DNA of 11,354 nt from JABMNX01 sp964625905 (GCA_964625905.1 CAZVBS010000020.1:1-11354); one strand, 5' to 3'. Numbered from the stretch's first letter, positions 5,860 to 11,354 are shown. Numbers and translations: made by a program. Notes: generated by a model not told the origin, from the sequence alone.

Positions 5860-6675
5860 TTCGTCAAAGAGTATCGCTGTATCAATTGCCTTGTGGTCGG
5901 ATCCGTGTATCTCGTCATGCATCGTGCAGGTCGTGTGTTCAGCGTATTCAGTTGGTATCAATATTGTGTCGAGAGGGAGACCATCTTCTGGATGTGTGAT
6001 GAAGTCTTTAAACCCATCGTGGAGACCTTTTTCAGCAATCATGCTGGCAAAGAGTTTTCTAGGGTTTTGCTGAAGTAAGTCTCGTACGCAAGGACCCTCA
6101 AACAATAGTCTGTTCGTATAACAGAGGATATGTTTAAGTTCTGGAGACTCTGTAATATTAAAGTCTCCCCCTACAATTGTTGGTCCGTCGGAGTTAAAGT
6201 TTCCAAATGCTTCACTTATTTGCTTTTGTTTATTTTCGAATGTATCTGCACACGCAATGTGTACATTGATAATTCTCCACATCACTCCTTTGATACAAAT
6301 ATCAATTCCATGATGTTCAACGCATTCATGTATACCTTGAGCGAACGCAAGCATGGTTCGTCCACGTGTTCTTTTGTGTACATGTTTGATCAATTTTCCT
6401 TCAAATGGAATCCTCGACAGGATCACCAGATACGCAATTTCAGCTTTCCTGAATCCAAAGCGTCTAGGTATACGGTGGTCCACAGCAAACGTTTGGTATG
6501 GATAGATATTACATATCTCTGAATTTTTAATATATTCTAGAGACTCAGGAGATACTTCTTGTAGAATTATAACGTAAGGGATCTTTTTGGTTACGAGTTT
6601 TCCAAGATTTTCTGGGTTATCGTTATAGCACCACATATTCCATGAGGTTACGGTAAACGTTTGTGCCTGTATCAT
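5842..6675 (-). CDS. Endonuclease/exonuclease/phosphatase (EEP) family hydrolase
   Basis: Metal-dependent phosphodiesterase of the DNase I/ExoIII/sphingomyelinase fold, 277 residues. All active-site motifs are visible: SWNMW (Asn13), LQEV (Glu40), NVHIA (His139), GGDFN (Asp171, Asn173), LDTILI (Asp236) and GSDHKAI (Asp260, His261). No signal peptide or DNA-binding extra domain is seen, so it is cytoplasmic. The substrate (DNA, RNA, lipid or nucleotide) cannot be told, but the short insertions resemble generic EEP proteins more than ExoIII. Start: ATG with Shine-Dalgarno GAGGAA 5 bases upstream, unlike the leaderless neighbours. The last five sense codons and part of the TGA are made from the terminator stem-loop, so the C-terminal DETASSF is probably not functionally constrained. 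Confidence 0.88.
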   Translation of the reverse strand: MIQAQTFTVTSWNMWCYNDNPENLGKLVTKKIPYVIILQEVSPESLEYIKNSEICNIYPYQTFAVDHRIPRRFGFRKAEIAYLVILSRIPFEGKLIKHVHKRTRGRTMLAFAQGIHECVEHHGIDICIKGVMWRIINVHIACADTFENKQKQISEAFGNFNSDGPTIVGGDFNITESPELKHILCYTNRLLFEGPCVRDLLQQNPRKLFASMIAEKGLHDGFKDFITHPEDGLPLDTILIPTEYAEHTTCTMHDEIHGSDHKAIDTAILFDETASSF

Positions 6676-6743
6676 ATTGTTTCCTCGTGTCTATAAAAGG
6701 TTCAATTTTCTGATGTTACTGTACCACATGAGAGCAGTGGCTA

Positions 6744-6773
6744 CAAAAAACCCAGCAAATTGAGCTGGGCTTT
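6744..6773 (-). terminator. Terminator downstream of tRNA-Ile
   Basis: On the minus strand AAAGCCCAGC-TCAATTT-GCTGGGTTTTTTG forms a 10-bp stem (one G-T) followed by T6. It lies about 47 nt after the tRNA 3' end and upstream of the EEP gene on the same strand. Confidence 0.85.
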
Positions 6774-6820
6774 AGTATTACTTGTCTCCACCCATTACTC
6801 GGACGAATTGCAAATGTGTG

Positions 6821-6894
6821 TCCACCCTCCAGGACTCGAACCTGGGACCTTCAAGATATAAGCTTGATGCTCTAACCAACTGAGCTAAGGGTGG
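6821..6894 (-). tRNA. tRNA-Ile(UAU)
   Basis: Cloverleaf read on the minus strand: acceptor CCACCCT/AGGGTGG; D-arm GCTC-AGTTGGTTA-GAGC; anticodon stem TCAAG/CTTGA (perfect) with loop CTTATAT, so anticodon TAT reading AUA. T-arm is CCAGG-TTCGAGT-CCTGG, discriminator A, no encoded CCA (the genome continues CAC). The first pair is C-G rather than the usual G-C of isoleucine tRNAs. Flanking TGTGT and ACACA extend the acceptor helix by 5 more pairs in the precursor. A -10 TATAAT at 6925-6930 lies in a repeat just upstream. Isoleucine identity follows from the anticodon alone. Confidence 0.88.
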
Positions 6895-6909
6895 ACACAA
6901 ATTTTCAAT

Positions 6910-7003
6910 CGCTCCTCGCTTGAAATTATATAGTAAATATATAATTCCTTCGCTCGGACGTTGTGAAAGTAAAACTCTCACACGCTCTTCGCTTGAAATT
7001 ATA
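6910..7003 (-). repeat. Two copies of a 21-bp promoter-bearing repeat
   Basis: TATAATTTCAAGCGAGGAGC(G) on the minus strand at 6930-6910 and the same with one change (GAAGAGCG) at 7003-6983, 73 bp apart. Both contain TATAAT; the lower copy is placed to serve tRNA-Ile (start near 6918). Between them lie hairpins: TGTGAGAG/CTTTCACA near 6963-6983 and AATTATATA/TATATAATT near 6925-6949. Confidence 0.75.
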
Positions 7004-7036
7004 AGCTTGGTGCTCTACCAACTGAGCTATGAGTGG
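7000..7036 (-). pseudogene. Truncated tRNA-Ile 5' half
   Basis: Minus-strand CCACTCA-TA-GCTC-AGTTGGTA-GAGC-A-CCAAG-CTTATAA is a good tRNA 5' half, again with a UAU anticodon. Beyond the anticodon loop it changes into the TATAATTTCAAGCG repeat. The 3' anticodon strand, T-arm and 3' acceptor strand (TGAGTGG) are absent. The acceptor differs from the intact tRNA (CCACTCA against CCACCCT), so it is a diverged duplicate rather than a simple copy. Confidence 0.75.
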
Positions 7037-7193
7037 TGTGTACGAAACTATACCTCAATTAAGCTTCTTATTCAAAGTGGTGTGCTTCTACTTTTAATTT
7101 TACAGTTTGTGCCAGTTCTGGAGATTTCTTAAGCTCTGGACGTGGTAGTGTTTCTAAGAGGTATATGATAGGCTTTTTGCAGATATGGTATGT

Positions 7194-7200
7194 AGGAGGT
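7194..7200 (+). promoter_or_regulatory. Strong Shine-Dalgarno AGGAGGT
   Basis: A near-perfect anti-16S match 4 nt before the ATG at 7205, fixing the start. A weak TATGAT at 7164-7169 may be the -10. Confidence 0.75.
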
Positions 7201-7204
7201 AACT

Positions 7205-7531
7205 ATGCAAATATATTTCGGACGTCCAGTTCCACTATCTTTTCCAATAAAACACTCTTTACTTGCGCTGAAGTTTACAGCAATTCTGCTGGTGCAGTGG
7301 ATACTTTGGTCGGTATCCGCTATAGCAGACGCACTTGATGACTACACTGGATATGAATATCAAAGCAAAGTCGTAGTCATTCTTTCTTTCACCATAGCAT
7401 TTATGTTTATCGTGCCTAGTGCACTATACTCCGCACAAGTGGTCACGTTCTGGTGGAGTGTTATGGTCGGCATCTCGCTTTACCTTTTCTTCGGAGTGTG
7501 TTATTTTTTACATGAGCGTAGTTGGGATTAA
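7205..7531 (+). CDS. Small integral membrane protein, unknown function
   Basis: 108 residues with three predicted membrane helices: about 18-41 (LLALKFTAILLVQWILW), 56-79 (VVVILSFTIAFMFIVPSAL) and 82-102 (VTFWWSVMVGISLYLFFGV). A short acidic loop DALDDYTGYEYQSK lies between the first two. There are no enzymatic motifs and I do not recognise a family. Translation start is secured by a strong Shine-Dalgarno, and a terminator follows 12 bp after the stop, so it is a self-contained monocistronic unit. It is the only plus-strand protein gene between ftsH and the right edge, and is bracketed by exact direct repeats, suggesting a cassette with its own history. Confidence 0.75.
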   Translation: MQIYFGRPVPLSFPIKHSLLALKFTAILLVQWILWSVSAIADALDDYTGYEYQSKVVVILSFTIAFMFIVPSALYSAQVVTFWWSVMVGISLYLFFGVCYFLHERSWD

Positions 7532-7543
7532 AAATCTCAAGGA

Positions 7544-7577
7544 GGCATCTGCAAATTTTATTTGTGGATGTCTTTTT
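7544..7577 (+). terminator. Terminator of the small membrane-protein gene
   Basis: GGCATCTGCAAAT-TTT-ATTTGTGGATGTC (7544-7572), a 13-bp stem with three G-U pairs, followed by TTTTTC. Confidence 0.85.
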
Positions 7578-7625
7578 CTATTCAAAGTGGTGTGCTTCTC
7601 TCTTTTGTTTTAATATGAAATTATC

Positions 7626-7657
7626 AAGCCCGTGCTCATGAGCACGGGCTTTTGTTA
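7626..7657. terminator. Strong palindromic terminator between convergent units
   Basis: A 26-bp perfect palindrome, AAGCCCGTGCTCA and its complement (7626-7651), followed by TTTTGTTAT on the plus strand. On the minus strand it begins 3 nt after the stop of the 97-codon ORF, so it probably ends the recG transcript as well. Confidence 0.8.
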
Positions 7658-7948
7658 TATACGTCGGTTCGATTTTATTCTCGATTGTACGAACACTTTC
7701 TTTTTTTTCGAATCCATTTTTTCACTTACAATCTCGCGATTTCTAACATTAAGAAAGCGTTCAGCACACCAGAGAGAACAAAAAGAAATATTATTTTCAT
7801 ACAAAGAAACTACCCATGTCCATCCAATCAAGGATGTTGTTCTACCAACACCTTGGTTTTCTCCTGGATTGTATGAACAACAAGGTTCATCTGTTCTTGT
7901 TTTCCCAAGAGGACAAGATGAGATTTCTCCAGCAGTCTTTAAGGTCAT
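7655..7948 (-). CDS. Possible small Cys-containing protein downstream of recG
   Basis: 97 residues, not recognised. Five cysteines (12, 23, 24, 57, 61) include FCSLWC, and a C-terminal tail rich in Lys/Arg follows (MDSKKKK, RIKSNRR). This could be a metal-binding, nucleic-acid-binding peptide, but that is only a guess. For a real gene: codon use looks natural (GAA, GGA, ACA, TCT), the ATG lies 37 bp after the recG stop on the same strand with AAGGAAAA ahead of it, and a terminator starts right after the stop. Against: an overlapping plus-strand frame also stays open here, and the DNA contains several inverted repeats, so an RNA or relic is possible. Confidence 0.45.
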   Translation of the reverse strand: MTLKTAGEISSCPLGKTRTDEPCCSYNPGENQGVGRTTSLIGWTWVVSLYENNISFCSLWCAERFLNVRNREIVSEKMDSKKKKVFVQSRIKSNRRI

Positions 7949-7985
7949 TTCGTTATTTTCCTTATACTAGAAACAGGACAACTTA

Positions 7986-10193
7986 CTACTCGAAATGTAG
8001 CATATCTTGCTTATGTTTGACAACGTTTGCTAGTTTAGTATATTTTTTAAGATCAGGATCTTTTTTAATAAGACTCTCGGCCTCATTTCGTGCAGCCTCT
8101 ACCATTTTTACATTTTTAATAGCTTCCATACCGAGATCTGTAAGACCCCATTGTTTTTTACCATACAATTCTCCCGAACCACGCAAGGTTAGGTCAAACT
8201 CTGCTAGCTCAAAACCATTTTTTGCGGTCTTTATTGCTTTAAGTCGCTCTGTTGTTTGTTTGCTTTGTTGTTTAGTGTCCTTACTAGAGAATATAAAACA
8301 ATATGCTTGATGATTGCTTCGTATCACACGTCCGCGTAGTTGGTGAAGTTGAGCAAGGCCAAAACGCTCAGCTCCTTCAATTATAATCATTGTGGCGTTA
8401 GGAACATTAACACCAACTTCAACTACTGAAGTAGCCACAAGTATGTCAGTATCTCCTTTTTCAAATCGTTCCATAGCATCTCCTTTGTCTTTTGGTGTCA
8501 TTTTACTATGCAAGATATCAATCTCATATTCAGAAAATATATCTGACTTTAATCGCTTTGCTTCTGCTATTACAGACACTACATTTAAAGCCATCGCTTT
8601 CTTTGGATCAGGTTCATCTATGCGCGGACATATTACATATACCTGTCTACCAACTTCAAGCTCTGCTCTAATGTGTCCATACGTTTTATTACGTTCGGTT
8701 GGTAATACAATCTCTGTTATTATCGGCTTTCGTCCATGTGGCATCTGATCAAGTAGTGTTAGATCGAGATCTCCATATATAGTTAGAGCAAGTGTACGTG
8801 GTATAGGTGTCGCTGTCATAGAGAGAAAATGTGGGACAAACTCGTCTTTACGTGCAAGTCTTTGTCGTTGCAGTGTTCCAAAGCGGTGTTGTTCGTCGAT
8901 AATAACGTAGGCAAGGTTTTGAAACTCAATAGACTTTTGAATAAGAGAGTGTGTGCCAATAACAATAGAAATTTCTCCTCCCTTAACCCATTTTAGAAGC
9001 TGAGGTTTTGAAATATTTGTAGATTCTTCTTTATTCACTTTGGAAGGAAATTTTCTACAACCACTTGAGGTAATAAGTGCGATGTTAATAGGGAGGTGTG
9101 CAAAGAGTTTAATAAATGATTCAAAATGTTGTTTTGCTAGTATTTCAGTAGGTACCATGTACGCAGTTTGTAGTGCGCCAAAATCCTGAAAACCATTCCC
9201 AGAAGATTTTGGTGGTCGAGAAGTTGTTACCGAATATATAGTGCTCGCTGCAACAGCAGTTTTACCACTTCCAACATCTCCTTCAAGTAGGCGAGACATA
9301 GGACGGTCTTTTTTAAAGTCTGAAACAATATCAGAAATCGCTTTCTTTTGAGCGTGAGTTGCTTCAAAAGGAAAGCGATCCATAAACTCTCGTATCTTTT
9401 CTTCGTCAACGGATACTTTTAAAGAATGTTTTTCATTGTTTTCATGTCTATCTTGTTGTTTTAAAAGTTGAATATAGAAAACTTCATTGAATGCAAAACG
9501 CTTTCTTGCTGACACGTTATCTTTCTTAGTTTTTGGGGTATGAATCCAAACTAAAGCACTTTTAAGCGTAGGTAGATTATATTTTTTCAGAATTTCTTCT
9601 GGTACTGGATCAGAGTCGCTTATTGTATTCATTAAGCCACTTTCAAATATTTTTCGTATTGCGTGAAAGAACCATTTTGAGGTGATACCTTTGCTTTCAG
9701 GATAAAATGGATAGAAAGAATTTTCTTTATGTTTGTTTTTTGTATGTGTGCTTGTAAATAATGAGCCGTGAATACCTTCAGGGATTTCGTTTACTCTATC
9801 TATCTCTGGATTAGCTAAAAAAATACTATTCTTATCACCACTAACCTTACCTGTGATTTTTACAAGTACAGTGCCTTTAAACATCTTGGCGATATATGGT
9901 TGATGAAACCATATTATTTTAATAGAGCCTGTACTATCTTGGAACTGAGCTTCTGAAATCGGTATACGTGATCTAAAAGATTTCTTAGTCTTAAGACCAG
10001 AAAGTTTACCGTATAAAATAACAGAGTCGTCTTTTTTAAGACTCGAGACTTGTTTAATGTCTGCAGTGTTTTCGTATCTAGAAGGGAAGTGGTAGAGAAG
10101 GTCTTCCACAGTATCAATACGCAGGCGTTTCAGCGCCTTTTTCTGTGTCTCAAGAAGTCGAAAGTGTTCAACAAGCTGGTCAGATAGTTTCAT
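7986..10193 (-). CDS. recG: ATP-dependent DNA helicase RecG
   Basis: Branched-DNA translocase that reverses stalled forks and processes Holliday junctions and R-loops. 735 residues against about 690 in E. coli. Order: N-terminal helical part with DLLYHFPSRY (31-40), wedge/OB domain (about 55-135), Walker A EGDVGSGKT (304-312), PTEILAKQH (348-356), GTHSLIQ, Walker B-type DEQHRFG (433-439), TATPIPRTLALTIYGDLD (460-477), motif V ATSVVEVGVNVPNA (587-600), motif VI QLRGRV (618-623) and the C-terminal LRGSGELYGKKQWGL (670-684). Two insertions sit in the core: about 320-342 after Walker A, and about 376-402. Motif VI reads RGRVIR where RGRVGR is usual. The start ATG coincides with the predicted transcription start. 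A 97-codon ORF may share its transcript. Confidence 0.97.
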   Translation of the reverse strand: MKLSDQLVEHFRLLETQKKALKRLRIDTVEDLLYHFPSRYENTADIKQVSSLKKDDSVILYGKLSGLKTKKSFRSRIPISEAQFQDSTGSIKIIWFHQPYIAKMFKGTVLVKITGKVSGDKNSIFLANPEIDRVNEIPEGIHGSLFTSTHTKNKHKENSFYPFYPESKGITSKWFFHAIRKIFESGLMNTISDSDPVPEEILKKYNLPTLKSALVWIHTPKTKKDNVSARKRFAFNEVFYIQLLKQQDRHENNEKHSLKVSVDEEKIREFMDRFPFEATHAQKKAISDIVSDFKKDRPMSRLLEGDVGSGKTAVAASTIYSVTTSRPPKSSGNGFQDFGALQTAYMVPTEILAKQHFESFIKLFAHLPINIALITSSGCRKFPSKVNKEESTNISKPQLLKWVKGGEISIVIGTHSLIQKSIEFQNLAYVIIDEQHRFGTLQRQRLARKDEFVPHFLSMTATPIPRTLALTIYGDLDLTLLDQMPHGRKPIITEIVLPTERNKTYGHIRAELEVGRQVYVICPRIDEPDPKKAMALNVVSVIAEAKRLKSDIFSEYEIDILHSKMTPKDKGDAMERFEKGDTDILVATSVVEVGVNVPNATMIIIEGAERFGLAQLHQLRGRVIRSNHQAYCFIFSSKDTKQQSKQTTERLKAIKTAKNGFELAEFDLTLRGSGELYGKKQWGLTDLGMEAIKNVKMVEAARNEAESLIKKDPDLKKYTKLANVVKHKQDMLHFE

Positions 10194-10199
10194 TATGTA

Positions 10200-10208
10200 A
10201 GTATACCA
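10200..10208 (-). promoter_or_regulatory. Extended -10 promoter of recG, leaderless
   Basis: Minus-strand TGGTATACT, then six bases TACATA, then ATG. Predicted +1 is 10193, exactly the A of the ATG. There is no Shine-Dalgarno and no -35 (the region is a run of A). Confidence 0.65.
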
Positions 10209-10241
10209 ATGACTGGGATTTTGTTTTTTTGTTTGTTGTGT

Positions 10242-10733
10242 CTACTCAACGATTATTGTCCCTATTCTAGATGCACGAGTATGGTTGTGATATACATGAG
10301 TCCCTAATTCGGTAAATGTGAATTCCCACACTTCTCCTGTTTGATTCATTTCACATTGGTCGAAAGAACTCCCTAGACAATCTCTATCAGATTTCGCAGG
10401 GTATTTTTTGTGAGTTGGATGAGACGCAGACGCTACCCACATACTTGATGAACTTTCGTTTACAAATCGTACAGTTTCGCCTTTTGAAATAGTAACTATT
10501 TTTGGAGAAAATCCTTCGTTTGTATAAGTAACGACCGTAAGATTTTCTTCTTCATTTACTACAATCATTTCTTCAACAATACCTGAGAACCCTGGAGCAG
10601 GAACTTGATTTGTAACTTGACTATCTCGAATACTTGATTCATTTTCTGGAGTATCTGTTTTATTAGTAAAAAAGAAAAATCCTACGATTATAATAATAGC
10701 CACGGTTCCGATAATTAGTGTATTTTTATTCAT
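10242..10733 (-). CDS. Membrane-anchored cupredoxin-like protein
   Basis: 163 residues: an N-terminal uncleaved-looking membrane anchor (5-22, LIIGTVAIIIIVGFFFF), a polar linker to about 65, then an extracytoplasmic cupredoxin domain. Domain signatures are GFSPKIVTISKGETVRFVN (74-92), WVASASHPTH (99-108), WEFTFTELGTHVYHNH (136-151) and the last strand IGTIIVE. In classical blue-copper proteins the end reads YxCxxHxxxxM; here the Cys position is occupied by His in YHNH and no Met follows. A type 1 copper centre is therefore unlikely, while His105, His108, His149 and His151 could bind a metal. Cys119 and Cys127 may form a disulfide. Role (metal binding, redox or surface protein) is open. No terminator is seen between it and recG, so read-through into recG is possible. 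Confidence 0.85.
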   Translation of the reverse strand: MNKNTLIIGTVAIIIIVGFFFFTNKTDTPENESSIRDSQVTNQVPAPGFSGIVEEMIVVNEEENLTVVTYTNEGFSPKIVTISKGETVRFVNESSSSMWVASASHPTHKKYPAKSDRDCLGSSFDQCEMNQTGEVWEFTFTELGTHVYHNHTRASRIGTIIVE

Positions 10734-10739
10734 ATGTAA

Positions 10740-11354
10740 TTATTGTAGCAGGTATAAAGATAGCAGGAAATGTGATATTGTAGTGGAGTTCGGTAGATAT
10801 ATAGAATATATGGAGGGTTGGCTGAGTGGTCTAAAGCAGCAGATTGCTAATCTGTGATCCTTCGGGATCCGTGGGTTCGAATCCCTCACCCTCCGCACTA
10901 AAGTAATCTTCGACATATTTGAGGTCTTAAGGAACGGTTTTTTGGCTTGAACATTGATGATTTGGTCTTTCAAACAGGGGTTCGAACATGCTGTTTTTAG
11001 CACCATTCGTTTTACCTCGTAGTCGCCGTGCTCAAACCAGTATCTGGCTTGTTGCATGAACGACAGGACATCTCGTTCGGGTTCGAACCGTTCATCGCCT
11101 TGAAGCGTTTTTAGACGTTGGCCAAGTCGAATTTTCTCATTTTCCAGTGATTTTCGTTTAGACGCGAACTCATTGTCACCAATTGCTTCGTCCAATCGAA
11201 GGTCTGTCAGATTACTTAGTTTTCGCATTGCTCGCTGCAACGCCAGATCGAGCGATCGGACTTCGTCGTGTCGAGCATCTTTTCGCTCTTTGGTCTGTCC
11301 TGCGATTTCATTCAATGCCCAGTCATGAATTGTCTGTGGTAATTCAATACTTCT
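10740..11354 (-). CDS. Large serine recombinase, C-terminal part (5' end outside window)
   Basis: About 204 codons are visible, open to the right edge, so the catalytic N-terminal domain lies outside. What is seen fits the C-terminal region of large serine recombinases. There is a coiled-coil arm of the form LQRAMRKLSNLTDLRLDEA, then KRKSLENEKIRLGQRLKTL, then WFEHGDYEVKRMVLKTACSN and a final LKDQIINVQAKKPF. Family likeness ends there. The frame continues for 12 codons to the tRNA-Ser boundary, then reads antisense through the whole tRNA and on to a stop at 10740, inside the -10 box of the next gene. The true stop was probably lost or moved. Its GC is higher than in the genes to the left. It suggests an integrated element to the right of tRNA-Ser. 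Confidence 0.75.
   Translation of the reverse strand, partial: RSIELPQTIHDWALNEIAGQTKERKDARHDEVRSLDLALQRAMRKLSNLTDLRLDEAIGDNEFASKRKSLENEKIRLGQRLKTLQGDERFEPERDVLSFMQQARYWFEHGDYEVKRMVLKTACSNPCLKDQIINVQAKKPFLKTSNMSKITLVRRVRDSNPRIPKDHRLAICCFRPLSQPSIYSIYLPNSTTISHFLLSLYLLQ
10742..10750 (-). promoter_or_regulatory. Extended -10 promoter of the cupredoxin-like gene
   Basis: Minus-strand TGCTACAAT. Predicted start is 10735, 2 nt before the ATG, again without a Shine-Dalgarno site. Confidence 0.55.
10778..10805 (+). promoter_or_regulatory. Promoter of tRNA-Ser with +1 on the mature 5' end
   Basis: -35 TTGTAG (10778-10783), 16-bp spacer, -10 TATAGA (10800-10805), then ATATAT, so +1 falls on G1 of the tRNA at 10812. 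No 5' leader would remain for RNase P. Confidence 0.55.
10812..10895 (+). tRNA. tRNA-Ser(GCU)
   Basis: Acceptor GGAGGGT/ACCCTCC; anticodon stem GCAGA/TCTGT with loop TTGCTAA, anticodon GCT; long variable arm GATCC-TTCG-GGATC typical of serine tRNAs; T-loop TTCGAAT; discriminator G. No encoded CCA (followed by CAC). The T-stem GTGGG/CCCTC has a T-T mismatch at the second pair. The serine recombinase frame begins directly at its 3' end on the other strand. Confidence 0.95.

Larger units (their letters stand above)
7069..7599. repeat. Exact 21-bp direct repeats around the small membrane-protein gene
   Basis: The 21-mer TATTCAAAGTGG...GTGCTTCT is identical at 7069-7089 and 7579-7599, 510 bp apart. 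The copies enclose the promoter region, ORF and first terminator of the membrane-protein gene; flanking bases differ on both sides. They may be the scars of a duplicated or inserted cassette. There is no transposase between them. Confidence 0.85.

Noticed and set aside
6821..7036. A split or group I intron-containing tRNA made from the half gene and the downstream tRNA
   Set aside because: The downstream tRNA is complete by itself, the half's acceptor CCACTCA does not fit its AGGGTGG, and no intron core is visible.
7632..7970. 112-codon plus-strand frame opposite the 97-codon ORF
   Set aside because: Its start lies inside a terminator stem and there is no Shine-Dalgarno site; the minus frame has the better codon use and position.
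1..11354. Alternative genetic code with UGA as glycine or tryptophan
   Set aside because: smpB and the EEP gene end at TGA at the expected length, and conserved Gly and Trp positions use standard codons.

Overview
The window looks like a chromosomal segment from a small-genome Patescibacteria/CPR bacterium (Parcubacteria-like). The reasons are a moderately AT-rich composition, short intergenic gaps, tRNA and tmRNA genes without an encoded CCA end, a phosphoketolase, a RecG with insertions in its helicase core, a membrane-anchored cupredoxin-like protein with a Y-H-x-H end, and dense hairpins beside RNA genes. No 16S rRNA is present, so the taxon is inferred. Stops include TAA, TAG and TGA, and Trp is TGG, so there is no sign of the Gly-UGA code.

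Layout. 1-902 (-) is the N-terminal part of a xylulose-5-phosphate/fructose-6-phosphate phosphoketolase. 903-1409 has no credible gene; it holds a strong bidirectional terminator, a cluster of small hairpins and an inverted, hairpin-interrupted copy of the tmRNA 3' end. 1410-1807 (-) is tmRNA (ssrA). It is followed upstream by a 75-codon unknown gene, smpB and a patatin-like hydrolase, all on the minus strand, so both partners of trans-translation lie together. Divergently, 3609-5771 (+) is ftsH, with an unusual run of palindromic 24-bp repeats in its extracytoplasmic loop. 5842-6675 (-) is an endonuclease/exonuclease/phosphatase-family hydrolase. 6744-7040 holds tRNA-Ile with a rare UAU anticodon, its terminator and a truncated tRNA-Ile 5' half. 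7205-7531 (+) is a small three-helix membrane protein bracketed by exact 21-bp direct repeats. 7655-10193 (-) is recG followed by a 97-codon Cys-containing ORF. 10242-10733 (-) is the cupredoxin-like protein. 10812-10895 (+) is tRNA-Ser(GCU), and the right edge carries the C-terminal part of a large serine recombinase running up to, and antisense through, that tRNA.

Two things stand out. First, promoters of the TGnTATAAT type sit so close to the ATG of xfp, the patatin gene, recG and the cupredoxin gene (and nearly so for ftsH) that the predicted transcripts start 0-6 nt from the start codon. They would be leaderless, whereas the EEP, 75-codon and membrane-protein genes have clear Shine-Dalgarno sites. 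The tRNA-Ser promoter likewise puts +1 on the first base of the mature tRNA. Second, the RNA genes are surrounded by inverted repeats and broken copies of themselves, and the ftsH repeat is built of the same kind of small hairpin. All of this is read by eye; no alignment or database search was done.
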